From Acidimicrobiia bacterium (GTDB lineage: Bacteria > Actinomycetota > Acidimicrobiia > IMCC26256 > JACDBD01), in contig JAPSGP010000077.1 in the NCBI GenBank assembly GCA_031177445.1, forward strand, positions 1 to 9,801: a stretch of DNA of 9,801 nt, in the 5' to 3' direction. The notes below the pieces were generated by a model that ran no database searches, had not been told where the DNA came from, and worked only from the letters and a program-made list of their open reading frames with translations. The position numbers were made by a program, and so were the translations under genes. This document shows, one piece after another, positions 1 to 5,508 of this stretch. Within the stretch, counting starts at the first letter, position 1, and the number at the start of each line of letters is the position of its first letter.

Positions 1-1
1 G

Positions 2-601
2 GCGGCATCGGACTATCAACGGCAGCTGCAGATCGCGGTCGTAATCCCCGGCGGAGGTTCGATCCGCCCCGTCCTGCTGTACGACGACGACGCCTTCGGC
101 GCCGAAATCGACCGGAACGTCAGGCCCGTGTTCCTCGCGCTGAAGTACGCCGGCCGGGCGATGGTGCGCGGGGGCGGGGGCTCGTTCGTCGCGGTGTCCT
201 CGACCGCCGCGGCGTTCTCGGCCCGCTTCCTCGCCGGCTACAGCGCCGGCAAGGCCGCCGTCGACCAGCTCGTGCGTGTCGCCGCCGACGAGCTCGGGCC
301 GCTCGGAGTACGGGTCAACTCGGTGCGACCGGGGATGACGCGGACGGCGGCCACGGCCGCGGCCTTCGACAACCCCGAGATGATCGCAGCTTTCGTCGAC
401 GGTCAGCCGCTCGCGCGGCCAGGCGAGCCCAGCGACATCGCGGCGGCGATCCGGTACCTCGCCGGTCCCGAGTCGTCGTGGGTGACCGGTCAGCACATCG
501 CCGTGGACGGGGGCCACACCCTGCGGGCGTTCCTCGACTACGGGGAGTTGCTCGACCTACCCGACCAGCGCGACGCGGCCCTGCGCGACGAGCCGCGCTG
601 A
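2..601 (+). CDS. Short-chain dehydrogenase/reductase (SDR), 5' end missing
   Basis: This is the C-terminal 199 residues of a classical SDR oxidoreductase; the reading frame is open from base 2, so the NAD(P)-binding glycine motif lies upstream of the window. Seen: the IDRNV stretch with the conserved helix-4 Asn, the catalytic Ser in VAVSST (about 194-205), and the YxxxK pair in YSAGK (Tyr codon 239-241, Lys codon 251-253). The RVNSVRPG loop and the C-terminal GQHIAVDGGH signature follow. SDRs of this type oxidise alcohols or reduce ketones with NAD(P)(H); the substrate cannot be told. Odd: where the family usually has NNAG, this protein reads VVIPGGG (about 38-58), so the usual Asn-Ala is missing. 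The GTG at 128 could serve as a start only for a protein lacking its cofactor site, so the gene is treated as partial rather than short. Confidence 0.9.
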   Translation, partial: AASDYQRQLQIAVVIPGGGSIRPVLLYDDDAFGAEIDRNVRPVFLALKYAGRAMVRGGGGSFVAVSSTAAAFSARFLAGYSAGKAAVDQLVRVAADELGPLGVRVNSVRPGMTRTAATAAAFDNPEMIAAFVDGQPLARPGEPSDIAAAIRYLAGPESSWVTGQHIAVDGGHTLRAFLDYGELLDLPDQRDAALRDEPR

Positions 602-649
602 CCGGACCGCGCCACCGCGAGCATCCGCGACTTTCGAGGCACGCGTCGC

Positions 650-655
650 TACCGT
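650..655 (+). promoter_or_regulatory. Candidate -10 box (TACCGT) for a leaderless start at 662
   Basis: TACCGT fits the TANNNT consensus of actinobacterial sigma-A-type -10 boxes. It ends 6 nt before the GTG at 662, the spacing expected if transcription begins at the start codon. No clear -35 box and no Shine-Dalgarno sequence are visible. The same arrangement recurs before the starts at 4745, 5509 and 8647. Inference only. Confidence 0.45.
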
Positions 656-661
656 CGCGCC

Positions 662-856
662 GTGGCCATGGCACCGGATCTGCTTCGGCTCTGCGATGTC
701 GCGAAGTTCCTACGCGTGACCGAAGCGCAAGCGCGCGAGCTCACCCAACGCGAGGACTTCCCCCCGCCGCTGCGGTTGATGTTCTCGGGACAGATCTGGC
801 GCCGCGCCGACGTCGATCGCTGGGCGCGTCGGATACGCGCCCTACACCGCCGCTGA
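662..856 (+). CDS. Small helix-turn-helix DNA-binding protein (AlpA/excisionase-like)
   Basis: A 64-residue basic protein that matches the small winged helix-turn-helix proteins of the AlpA/MerR-like excisionase group. Residues 7-16 (LLRLCDVAKF) and 17-30 read as the helix-turn-helix, followed by the DFPPPLRL turn (32-39) and the W(R/x)xxDVDRW wing (46-54). This order is typical of that family, where the usual pattern is a dFPxP turn followed by a Trp and a DVxxW segment. The start is GTG 662, supported by the -10-like box 6 nt upstream; ATG 668 is an alternative that removes only two residues. Its role may be to regulate a nearby gene, but no integrase, phage or transposon gene is in view to pair it with. 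It converges on the repair polymerase gene, with 20 bp between the stops. The fold assignment is fairly sure; target and function are unknown. Confidence 0.75.
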   Translation: MAMAPDLLRLCDVAKFLRVTEAQARELTQREDFPPPLRLMFSGQIWRRADVDRWARRIRALHRR

Positions 857-876
857 CACCGCAGGCGCGACCGCCG

Positions 877-1914
877 TCAGCTCTTCTTGGCCCGGCTGGG
901 CGCGACCCGCGGCGGCTCGTCGGGCTGCTTCGGGTACACCGGCGGCCACGGAGCGTCCATGAGCCCGTTGGCGCGGTCGCGCTCGTGCATCTCCAATAGT
1001 GGCTCGAGCGACTGGGGGTGGTCGTTCATCTCGGCCCAGGGATCCCCGCCGCCCTCGAAGCGCGCCGGGAGCGTCGCGAGCGTGAGGTCGTCGGGATGGA
1101 CCTCTTCGACCTCGTCCCATCGCAGGGGCGTCGACACCTGCGCACCCAGCCGGGCGCGGACCGACCAGGCGCCGAACACCGTCTTGTGCGGCGCGTTCTG
1201 GTTGAAGTCGAGGAAGATGCGTTCGCCCCGTTCCTCCTTCCACCAGGCGGCCGTCAGGAGATCCGGCCGCCGGCGCTCGAGCTCGCGCGCCGCGGCGACC
1301 GCCGCCCATCGCACCTGGTACGAATCCCACCGGGGCTCGAGCCGCACGTAGACGTGGAGGCCCTTGTTCCCGGTCGTCTTCGGGTATCCGACGATCCCGA
1401 GCTCGTCGAGCAGCGCGTGCAGCTCGACCGCGGCCGCCCGGATGTGCGTGAAGTCGGTGCCCGGCTGGGGGTCGAGATCGAGGCGGAGCTCGTCGGTGTG
1501 GTCGGGATCGGCGGCGAGATAGGGCCAGGGATGGAAGCCGAGGCAACCGATGTTCACCGCCCAGATCACGTGGGCGAGGTCGGCGGCGACGAGCGCTCGC
1601 GACGTCGTGCCGTTCGGTGTGCTCACGATGGTCGTCTCCAACCATTCGGGCACGTCCTTCGGCACCCGCTTCTGGAAGAACGACGGACCACCGGCGCCCT
1701 CCGGGAACCGCTGCATGAGCGTCGGCCGGCCTCCCATCGTGCGCATCACCGGCTCCGCAAAGCGCAGGTAGTGCTCGACCAGCTCGAGCTTGGTCTCGCC
1801 GTGCTCGGAGAAGAACACCTTGCCCGGATGGCTGACGCGCACTTCGTGCCCGTCGACCTCGACAACCTGCTCGTCGCCCGAAGCCACGTCGAGAACGGTA
1901 GTGGCAAACTCCAT
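877..1914 (-). CDS. ligD: LigD-type DNA repair polymerase/primase domain protein (stand-alone PolDom)
   Basis: A 345-residue protein equivalent to the polymerase domain (PolDom, archaeo-eukaryotic primase fold) of the NHEJ ligase LigD. In this family it adds ribo- or deoxyribonucleotides at DNA ends together with Ku and a ligase. Seen: a substrate-end-binding segment around HPGKVFFSEHGETK (29-42), motif I DLD (D146, D148), motif II TTGNKGLHVYV with H187, and motif III FLDFNQN with D236. These supply the two metal-binding acidic positions plus the third Asp expected for activity. Length and the absence of other motifs indicate PolDom only: no ligase or nuclease domain is fused. The start is ATG at 1914; the frame stays open to 2058, but that extension is Arg-rich, unlike the family, and antisense to the acetyltransferase gene. 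The start lies 2 bp from the divergent GNAT start. No Ku or ligase gene is in the window. Confidence 0.92.
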   Translation of the reverse strand: MEFATTVLDVASGDEQVVEVDGHEVRVSHPGKVFFSEHGETKLELVEHYLRFAEPVMRTMGGRPTLMQRFPEGAGGPSFFQKRVPKDVPEWLETTIVSTPNGTTSRALVAADLAHVIWAVNIGCLGFHPWPYLAADPDHTDELRLDLDPQPGTDFTHIRAAAVELHALLDELGIVGYPKTTGNKGLHVYVRLEPRWDSYQVRWAAVAAARELERRRPDLLTAAWWKEERGERIFLDFNQNAPHKTVFGAWSVRARLGAQVSTPLRWDEVEEVHPDDLTLATLPARFEGGGDPWAEMNDHPQSLEPLLEMHERDRANGLMDAPWPPVYPKQPDEPPRVAPSRAKKS

Positions 1915-1916
1915 GC

Positions 1917-2402
1917 GTGGTGCGCGTCGAGCCGGCAACACAGACACATCTGGCGTGTCTGCTCGCGGGTGAAGAACCATTTCGCGAGCGATTTGGTCTG
2001 ACCGTCGCCGACGGGTACGTCGAGTTCCCCGGCGCGATCGAGCACGCGTTGGCGGCACTCCGCGACGGCATGGAGCCGAAGTGGTCGACGTACCTCATCG
2101 TGCAAGCCGCCGACGCCGCCGTCATCGGCGTCGGCGGCTTCAAGGGCCCGCCCATCGATGGCGTGGTCGAGATCGGGTACGCAATCGCGCCGTCGTATCG
2201 CAAGCTCGGACACGCGACGCGAGCGGCACGCGAGTTCGTCGAGATCGCGCGGCACGGGGGCGTGCACACGGTACGGGCGCACACCCTGGCCGAGCACAAC
2301 GCGTCGACAAAGGTGTTGCAGCGCTGCGGATTCGAGCTCGCGGGAGAGATCGTCGACCCCGACCACGGACGGGTCTGGCGATGGGACCGCCGGGGGGAGT
2401 GA
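1917..2402 (+). CDS. GNAT family N-acetyltransferase (RimJ/RimL-like)
   Basis: A 161-residue GNAT-fold protein, full length for the family, which moves an acetyl (or other acyl) group from CoA to an amine. Seen: an N-terminal RVEPAT strand start (3-8), a central GVGGFKGPP strand/turn (71-79), EIGYAIAP (85-92), and the CoA pyrophosphate-binding loop YRKLGHAT (94-101, RxxGxA). The late-GNAT HNASTKVLQRCGFE segment (127-140) follows; its Asn and the CGF turn are characteristic. The start chosen is GTG 1917 (GTG 1920 is the next codon), because it gives a natural N-terminus. No ribosome-binding site is evident. The stop overlaps the GTG of the acyl-CoA ligase gene (GTGA, 2399-2402), so the two are likely translationally coupled. 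Its acceptor is unknown. Membership in a CoA-thioester operon suggests a small-molecule substrate or control of a partner enzyme, but this is inference. Confidence 0.88.
   Translation: MVRVEPATQTHLACLLAGEEPFRERFGLTVADGYVEFPGAIEHALAALRDGMEPKWSTYLIVQAADAAVIGVGGFKGPPIDGVVEIGYAIAPSYRKLGHATRAAREFVEIARHGGVHTVRAHTLAEHNASTKVLQRCGFELAGEIVDPDHGRVWRWDRRGE
1941..1961. repeat. 7-bp inverted repeat near the divergent starts
   Basis: CAGACAC (1941-1947) and GTGTCTG (1955-1961) form perfect 7-bp arms around a 7-nt spacer. The element lies 27-47 bp upstream of the repair polymerase start and inside the first codons of the GNAT gene. Its dyad shape and place near two divergent starts are compatible with an operator for a dimeric regulator. 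It is also coding sequence, so it may be chance. Confidence 0.3.
2104..2140. repeat. 15-bp perfect inverted repeat (hairpin) inside the GNAT gene
   Basis: Positions 2104-2118 (AAGCCGCCGACGCCG) and 2126-2140 are exact reverse complements around the 7-nt loop CCGTCAT. The mRNA could form a very GC-rich stem about 260 nt before the ligase start. It encodes an Ala/Asp then Gly/Val run, and Ala/Gly and Asp/Val codons ending in C are mutually complementary, so composition alone could produce much of it. Confidence 0.6.
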
Positions 2403-3937
2403 GCGGCGGCTTGCTGCGCACGATCCCGACCTTGTTCCGGCGAGCGGTCGACGATGTTCCGGAGCAGACCTGGCTGCTCGCCGGCGACGTCACGTGGACG
2501 TACGCCGGGGCGCTCGAGTCCATCGAGCGCGCCGCCAGCGGCCTGCGCAGCCTCGGTGCCGGCGTCGGGTCGCGGGTGCTCGTGACTGCGCGCAACCGCG
2601 GCGACTACCTGCTCAGCTGGCTCGCGCTCATGGAGATCGGCGCCATCCAGGTGCCGATCAACCCCAAGGGCAGCGAGGCGGAGCTGGCCGGCTTCGTCCA
2701 TCAGGTCGATCCCGAGCTGATCATCACCGACGAGCAGCTTGCGCCGGCTGTCGATCGAGCAGCTGCCGGCGGAGCCGCGCGCGCAACCAGCGTCGACGTC
2801 GTGTCACTGTTCGACGCCACGGCCGACCGTCGCGGGCCAGCGCCGGTCGACCCGGACGACGTCGCCGTGATGATCCCCACCTCGGGCACGACGGGCCGCT
2901 CCAAGCTGGTGATGCAGACGCATCTCGCATACGTGATGGCGGGCGAGGGCTTTCCGTACTGGTTGGGACTCACAGATGACGACCGGTTGCTCACGTCGCT
3001 GCCGCTGTTCCACATCAACGCGCCCGCGTATTCCGTGCTCGGGTCGGTGCAGGCGCGTGCCAGCGTCGTGCTGCTGCCGGGGTTCTCGGGGAGCACCTTC
3101 CTCGACGACGCCCGCCGGCACGGCGCGACGGAGTTCAACGCCATCGGAGCGATGATCGAGATCCTCATGCGCCAGCCCGAGCAAGCCGACGACGCCGACA
3201 ACCCCATCCGGCTCTGCTACACGGGCCCGTCGCCCGATCAGCAGCGCCAGGAGGAGATCGAGCGCCGCTTCGGATTCGAGATCCGGTGCGGCTACGCCCT
3301 GTCCGAGACGCCGTACGGGCTCGTGTGGAGGCGCGGCACCCGCCCCTACGGCACGCTGGGGTCGGCGCGCCAGCACCCCGAGCTCGGGCACGTCAACGAC
3401 GCACGGGTGAGGGAGGGCGACCGCGACGTCGGCCCGCACGAGATCGGAGAGCTGGAGCTGCGCAACCCGGCGATCATGCGGGGCTACTACGAGATGCCCG
3501 ACGAGACCGCCGCGGTGGTGGTCGACGGATGGCTGCGCACCGGCGATCTGGTGAAGGACAACAGCGACGGGACGTACACGTTCGTGGCCAGGAAGAAGGA
3601 GGTCATACGGCGTCGGGGCGAGATCCTCTCGCCGACCGAGGTGGAGTCGGCGCTGGAGCGACACCCCGCGGTCGCGGAGGCGGCGGTCGTCGGGGTCCCC
3701 TCGGAGCTCTCGGAGGAAGAGGTCAAGGCGTTCGTGCTCCCGCCGCCGGGCCGAGCCATCGACGTCGGCGATCTCCACGCCTTCGCCGGACAAGTGCTCA
3801 GTCGCTTCAAGGTGCCGCGCTACTTCGAGGTGGTGGCCGAGCTTCCGCACACGCCGACCGGGAGGCTGGCCAAGCACCGGCTCCCGCTCGAACGGACCGC
3901 CGCCGAGATCGACATGGGAGGGGATCGCGTGTCATGA
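2399..3937 (+). CDS. Acyl-CoA synthetase/ligase (AMP-forming, CaiC-like)
   Basis: A 512-residue member of the adenylate-forming (ANL) superfamily, which activates a carboxylic acid with ATP to an acyl-AMP and then to an acyl-CoA. Seen: the P-loop PTSGTTGRSK (160-169), the A4-type LPLFHINA segment (201-208), GYALSETP (298-305, YxxxET), the GWLRTGD motif (377-383) with the ribose-binding Asp, and the hinge KKEVIRRRGEILSPTEVE (399-416). The C-terminal A10 motif TPTGRLAKHRL (485-495) completes the set. Overall pattern and length fit the CaiC/DitJ-like ligases for small or cyclic acids rather than long-chain synthetases. Odd: the usual A10 lysine after the glycine is Arg489, with Lys492 three residues on. 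The GTG 2399 start is chosen for its GTGA overlap with the GNAT stop; ATG 2381 (6 residues longer) and TTG 2411 are alternatives. The stop overlaps the next ATG (ATGA, 3934-3937). The substrate is unknown. Confidence 0.92.
   Translation: MSGGLLRTIPTLFRRAVDDVPEQTWLLAGDVTWTYAGALESIERAASGLRSLGAGVGSRVLVTARNRGDYLLSWLALMEIGAIQVPINPKGSEAELAGFVHQVDPELIITDEQLAPAVDRAAAGGAARATSVDVVSLFDATADRRGPAPVDPDDVAVMIPTSGTTGRSKLVMQTHLAYVMAGEGFPYWLGLTDDDRLLTSLPLFHINAPAYSVLGSVQARASVVLLPGFSGSTFLDDARRHGATEFNAIGAMIEILMRQPEQADDADNPIRLCYTGPSPDQQRQEEIERRFGFEIRCGYALSETPYGLVWRRGTRPYGTLGSARQHPELGHVNDARVREGDRDVGPHEIGELELRNPAIMRGYYEMPDETAAVVVDGWLRTGDLVKDNSDGTYTFVARKKEVIRRRGEILSPTEVESALERHPAVAEAAVVGVPSELSEEEVKAFVLPPPGRAIDVGDLHAFAGQVLSRFKVPRYFEVVAELPHTPTGRLAKHRLPLERTAAEIDMGGDRVS
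3916..3924 (+). promoter_or_regulatory. Ribosome-binding site for the citryl-CoA lyase-like gene
   Basis: GGGAGGGGA within the end of the ligase gene lies about 9-10 nt before ATG 3934. It is one of only two clear Shine-Dalgarno-like tracts in the window. Together with the ATGA overlap it fixes the start at 3934 rather than further downstream. Confidence 0.55.
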
Positions 3938-4734
3938 CGGACGCGACCGACGAACCCGGCTGGCTCGAGACCTGGATCGGCTCGACGACCGCCGACACGA
4001 TCACCGTTGCGGGCCGCGACCTGCCGAGCGACATCATGGGCCGTCTCACGCTCACCGACCTCGCGTTCCTGCTCGTCACCCGGCGAGAGCCGTCGCCGGG
4101 CGAGCGTCGCATGCTCGACGCCGTGCTGGTGTCGCTGGCCGATCACGGGCTGACGCCCAGCGCGCTCGCAGCCCGCCTCACCTTCACGGGGGCGCCGGAG
4201 GCGATCCAGGGGGCGGTGGCGGCGGGGTTGCTCGGTGCCGGCAGCGTCTTCCTCGGTCCCGCCGGTGACACGGCCGAGTTCCTCGTCGCGGCGCTGCGCG
4301 ACGCGCCGGGCGGCGACGACGCCTCGCTCCGCGTGGCCGCCGAACGTGCAGTCGGCGCACGGCGTCGCGCCGGGAAGCGGGTTCCCGGGCTCGGCCATCC
4401 GGTGCATCGGGTCGAGGACCCGCGCAAGCCCCGGATCTCCGCGCTCGCTGCCGAGGAGGGCCTGCTCGGACCGCACCTGCGGCTCCTCAGGTTCGTGGCC
4501 GCCGCACACGAGGAAGCGAGCGGGAAGCGGCTGCCGATCAACGGCGCCGGCGCGGGCGGCGCTGCCCTCGTCGACGTCGGCGTGCCGCCCGGGAGCGTGC
4601 GCGGCTTCGTGCTCATCGCCCGCACCGCGGGTCTGGTCGCCCACCTCGCGGAGGAGGCCGAGCATCCCATCGGGCGGCCGCTGTGGCTCGAGGTCGAGCA
4701 GCGTGCGAGCGAGGCCGGCGGCGCGGCTGAGTAG
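3934..4734 (+). CDS. Citrate synthase-fold protein, citryl-CoA lyase-like
   Basis: A 266-residue short citrate synthase-superfamily protein of the kind usually named citryl-CoA lyase. Such enzymes make or cleave a C-C bond between acetyl-CoA (or another acyl-CoA) and a keto acid. Seen: LADHGLTPSALAAR (68-81) holding H71, the counterpart of the first catalytic His; the LTFTGAPEAIQGAVAAG segment (82-98); and PGLGHPVHRVEDPR (151-164) with H155, the counterpart of the second His. The C-terminal IARTAGLVAHLAEE (228-241) and GRPLWLE (247-253) segments also match. Odd: the stretch expected to carry the catalytic Asp (family form LPxNVDGA) reads LPINGAGAGG (200-209), so the Asp is replaced by Ala205. 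It is embedded between the acyl-CoA ligase (4-bp overlap) and a crotonase (10 bp gap), implying a step on a CoA thioester. Superfamily call firm; the actual reaction is unknown. Confidence 0.85.
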   Translation: MTDATDEPGWLETWIGSTTADTITVAGRDLPSDIMGRLTLTDLAFLLVTRREPSPGERRMLDAVLVSLADHGLTPSALAARLTFTGAPEAIQGAVAAGLLGAGSVFLGPAGDTAEFLVAALRDAPGGDDASLRVAAERAVGARRRAGKRVPGLGHPVHRVEDPRKPRISALAAEEGLLGPHLRLLRFVAAAHEEASGKRLPINGAGAGGAALVDVGVPPGSVRGFVLIARTAGLVAHLAEEAEHPIGRPLWLEVEQRASEAGGAAE

Positions 4735-4737
4735 CGT
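4732..4737 (+). promoter_or_regulatory. Candidate internal -10 box (TAGCGT) before the crotonase gene
   Basis: TAGCGT spans the stop codon of the preceding gene (TAG 4732-4734) and ends 7 nt before ATG 4745. It matches the TANNGT boxes seen before three other starts. If used, the crotonase would also have its own leaderless transcript inside the operon. No Shine-Dalgarno sequence is seen here, which fits that reading. The overlap with a stop codon means it could be coincidence. Confidence 0.35.
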
Positions 4738-4744
4738 GCCTCGC

Positions 4745-5467
4745 ATGACAATGGACACCGCGCCCTTCATCGAGACCCTCGACGACCGGGTCCTGGTGAT
4801 CAAGCTCGACGACGGCAAGGCCAACGCCTTGTCGTACGAGCGCATCACGCAGTTGCACGGCAGCCTCGACCGCGCCGAATCCGAAGCCGCGAGCATCTGC
4901 TTCATCGGCCGGCCGGGCGTGTTCTCAGGCGGCTTCGACCTCACGGTCATGCAAGAGAGCCCGCAGGCGGCCGCCGGGCTCGCCGGCGCCGGCGGGGAGC
5001 TCCTCATACGCTTGTACGCGCACCCCCAGCCCACGGTCGCTGCGGTGACCGGCCACGCGATCGCCGCGGGGGCCCTCTTCGCGCTCGCCTGTGACACGAG
5101 GTTCGGAGCGGCCGACGTCGCCACCAAGATCGGCCTGAACGAGACGCTCATCGGGCTCCCGCTCCCGGAGTACGCCTACGCCCTCGCCGGGGAACGGCTC
5201 AGCCCGCGCGAGTTCACGCGCGCCACCGTGCAGGCGAAGATCTACGACGCTGCCGGCGCGCTCGCTGCCGGCTATCTCGACGAGCTCGTGCCGAGTTCCG
5301 AGCTCGAGCGCACGGCGATTGCGGAGGCCCGCCGGCTGGGCGAGCTCCCCGCGCTGGCGTACAGCTCGACCAAGCGGCGCGTGCGCCAGGAGCTGGTCGA
5401 TGGTGTGGTCGCCCGCCTCAAGGAGGACATGGGCGCGTTTGCCGAGCGGGTGACCGACCTGCCGTAG
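4745..5467 (+). CDS. Enoyl-CoA hydratase/isomerase (crotonase) family protein
   Basis: A 240-residue crotonase-fold protein, slightly short for the family, acting on enoyl- or related acyl-CoA thioesters. Seen: LDDGKANALS (21-30), the first oxyanion-hole segment FSGGFDL (60-66), the second, GHAIAAGALFALACD (103-117), and GLNETLIGLPLP (130-141) carrying E133. The C-terminal STKRRVRQ helix (208-215) is also typical. In classical enoyl-CoA hydratase two glutamates act; here the first (in GCEL) is replaced by leucine (L111) and only the second position, E133, remains. A single glutamate is the pattern of enoyl-CoA isomerases and other crotonases, so 'hydratase' should not be assumed. ATG 4745 is taken as the start; ATG 4751 would remove two residues. 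It follows the citryl-CoA lyase-like gene by 10 bp and probably serves the same pathway. Confidence 0.9.
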   Translation: MTMDTAPFIETLDDRVLVIKLDDGKANALSYERITQLHGSLDRAESEAASICFIGRPGVFSGGFDLTVMQESPQAAAGLAGAGGELLIRLYAHPQPTVAAVTGHAIAAGALFALACDTRFGAADVATKIGLNETLIGLPLPEYAYALAGERLSPREFTRATVQAKIYDAAGALAAGYLDELVPSSELERTAIAEARRLGELPALAYSSTKRRVRQELVDGVVARLKEDMGAFAERVTDLP

Positions 5468-5496
5468 CCCTCGTCGGTGGCTCCAGAGTGAGTGGG

Positions 5497-5502
5497 TAGG
5501 GT
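5497..5502 (+). promoter_or_regulatory. Candidate -10 box (TAGGGT) for a leaderless start at 5509
   Basis: TAGGGT ends 6 nt before GTG 5509, in the 41-bp gap after the crotonase gene. Spacing and sequence match the other TANNGT boxes. It would start a separate transcription unit for the dienelactone hydrolase and DedA genes. No -35 box or ribosome-binding site is evident. Confidence 0.45.
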
Positions 5503-5508
5503 CGCGAC

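Noticed and set aside
602..661. Possible terminator or small RNA between the first SDR and the HTH gene
   Set aside because: No stem longer than a few base pairs and no U-run; only the TACCGT box stands out.
1899..1910. Possible -10 boxes (TAGTGG, CAAACT) for the GNAT gene
   Set aside because: Neither fits TANNNT at the right distance from GTG 1917.
1915..2058. Longer start for the repair polymerase, adding 48 residues
   Set aside because: The extra residues are Arg-rich, unlike PolDom N-termini, and are antisense to the GNAT start region.
2081..2398. Longer acyl-CoA ligase with a start at 2081
   Set aside because: The extension is the GNAT gene read in another frame and has no ligase-like sequence.
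842..2701. Long minus-strand open frame across the repair polymerase, GNAT and ligase genes
   Set aside because: It is Arg/Ala/Pro-rich with no family motif, and lies antisense or out of frame to well-supported genes; typical of high-GC DNA.
2804..3877. 357-codon minus-strand frame opposite the ligase gene
   Set aside because: Shadow of codon-position GC bias; no motifs.
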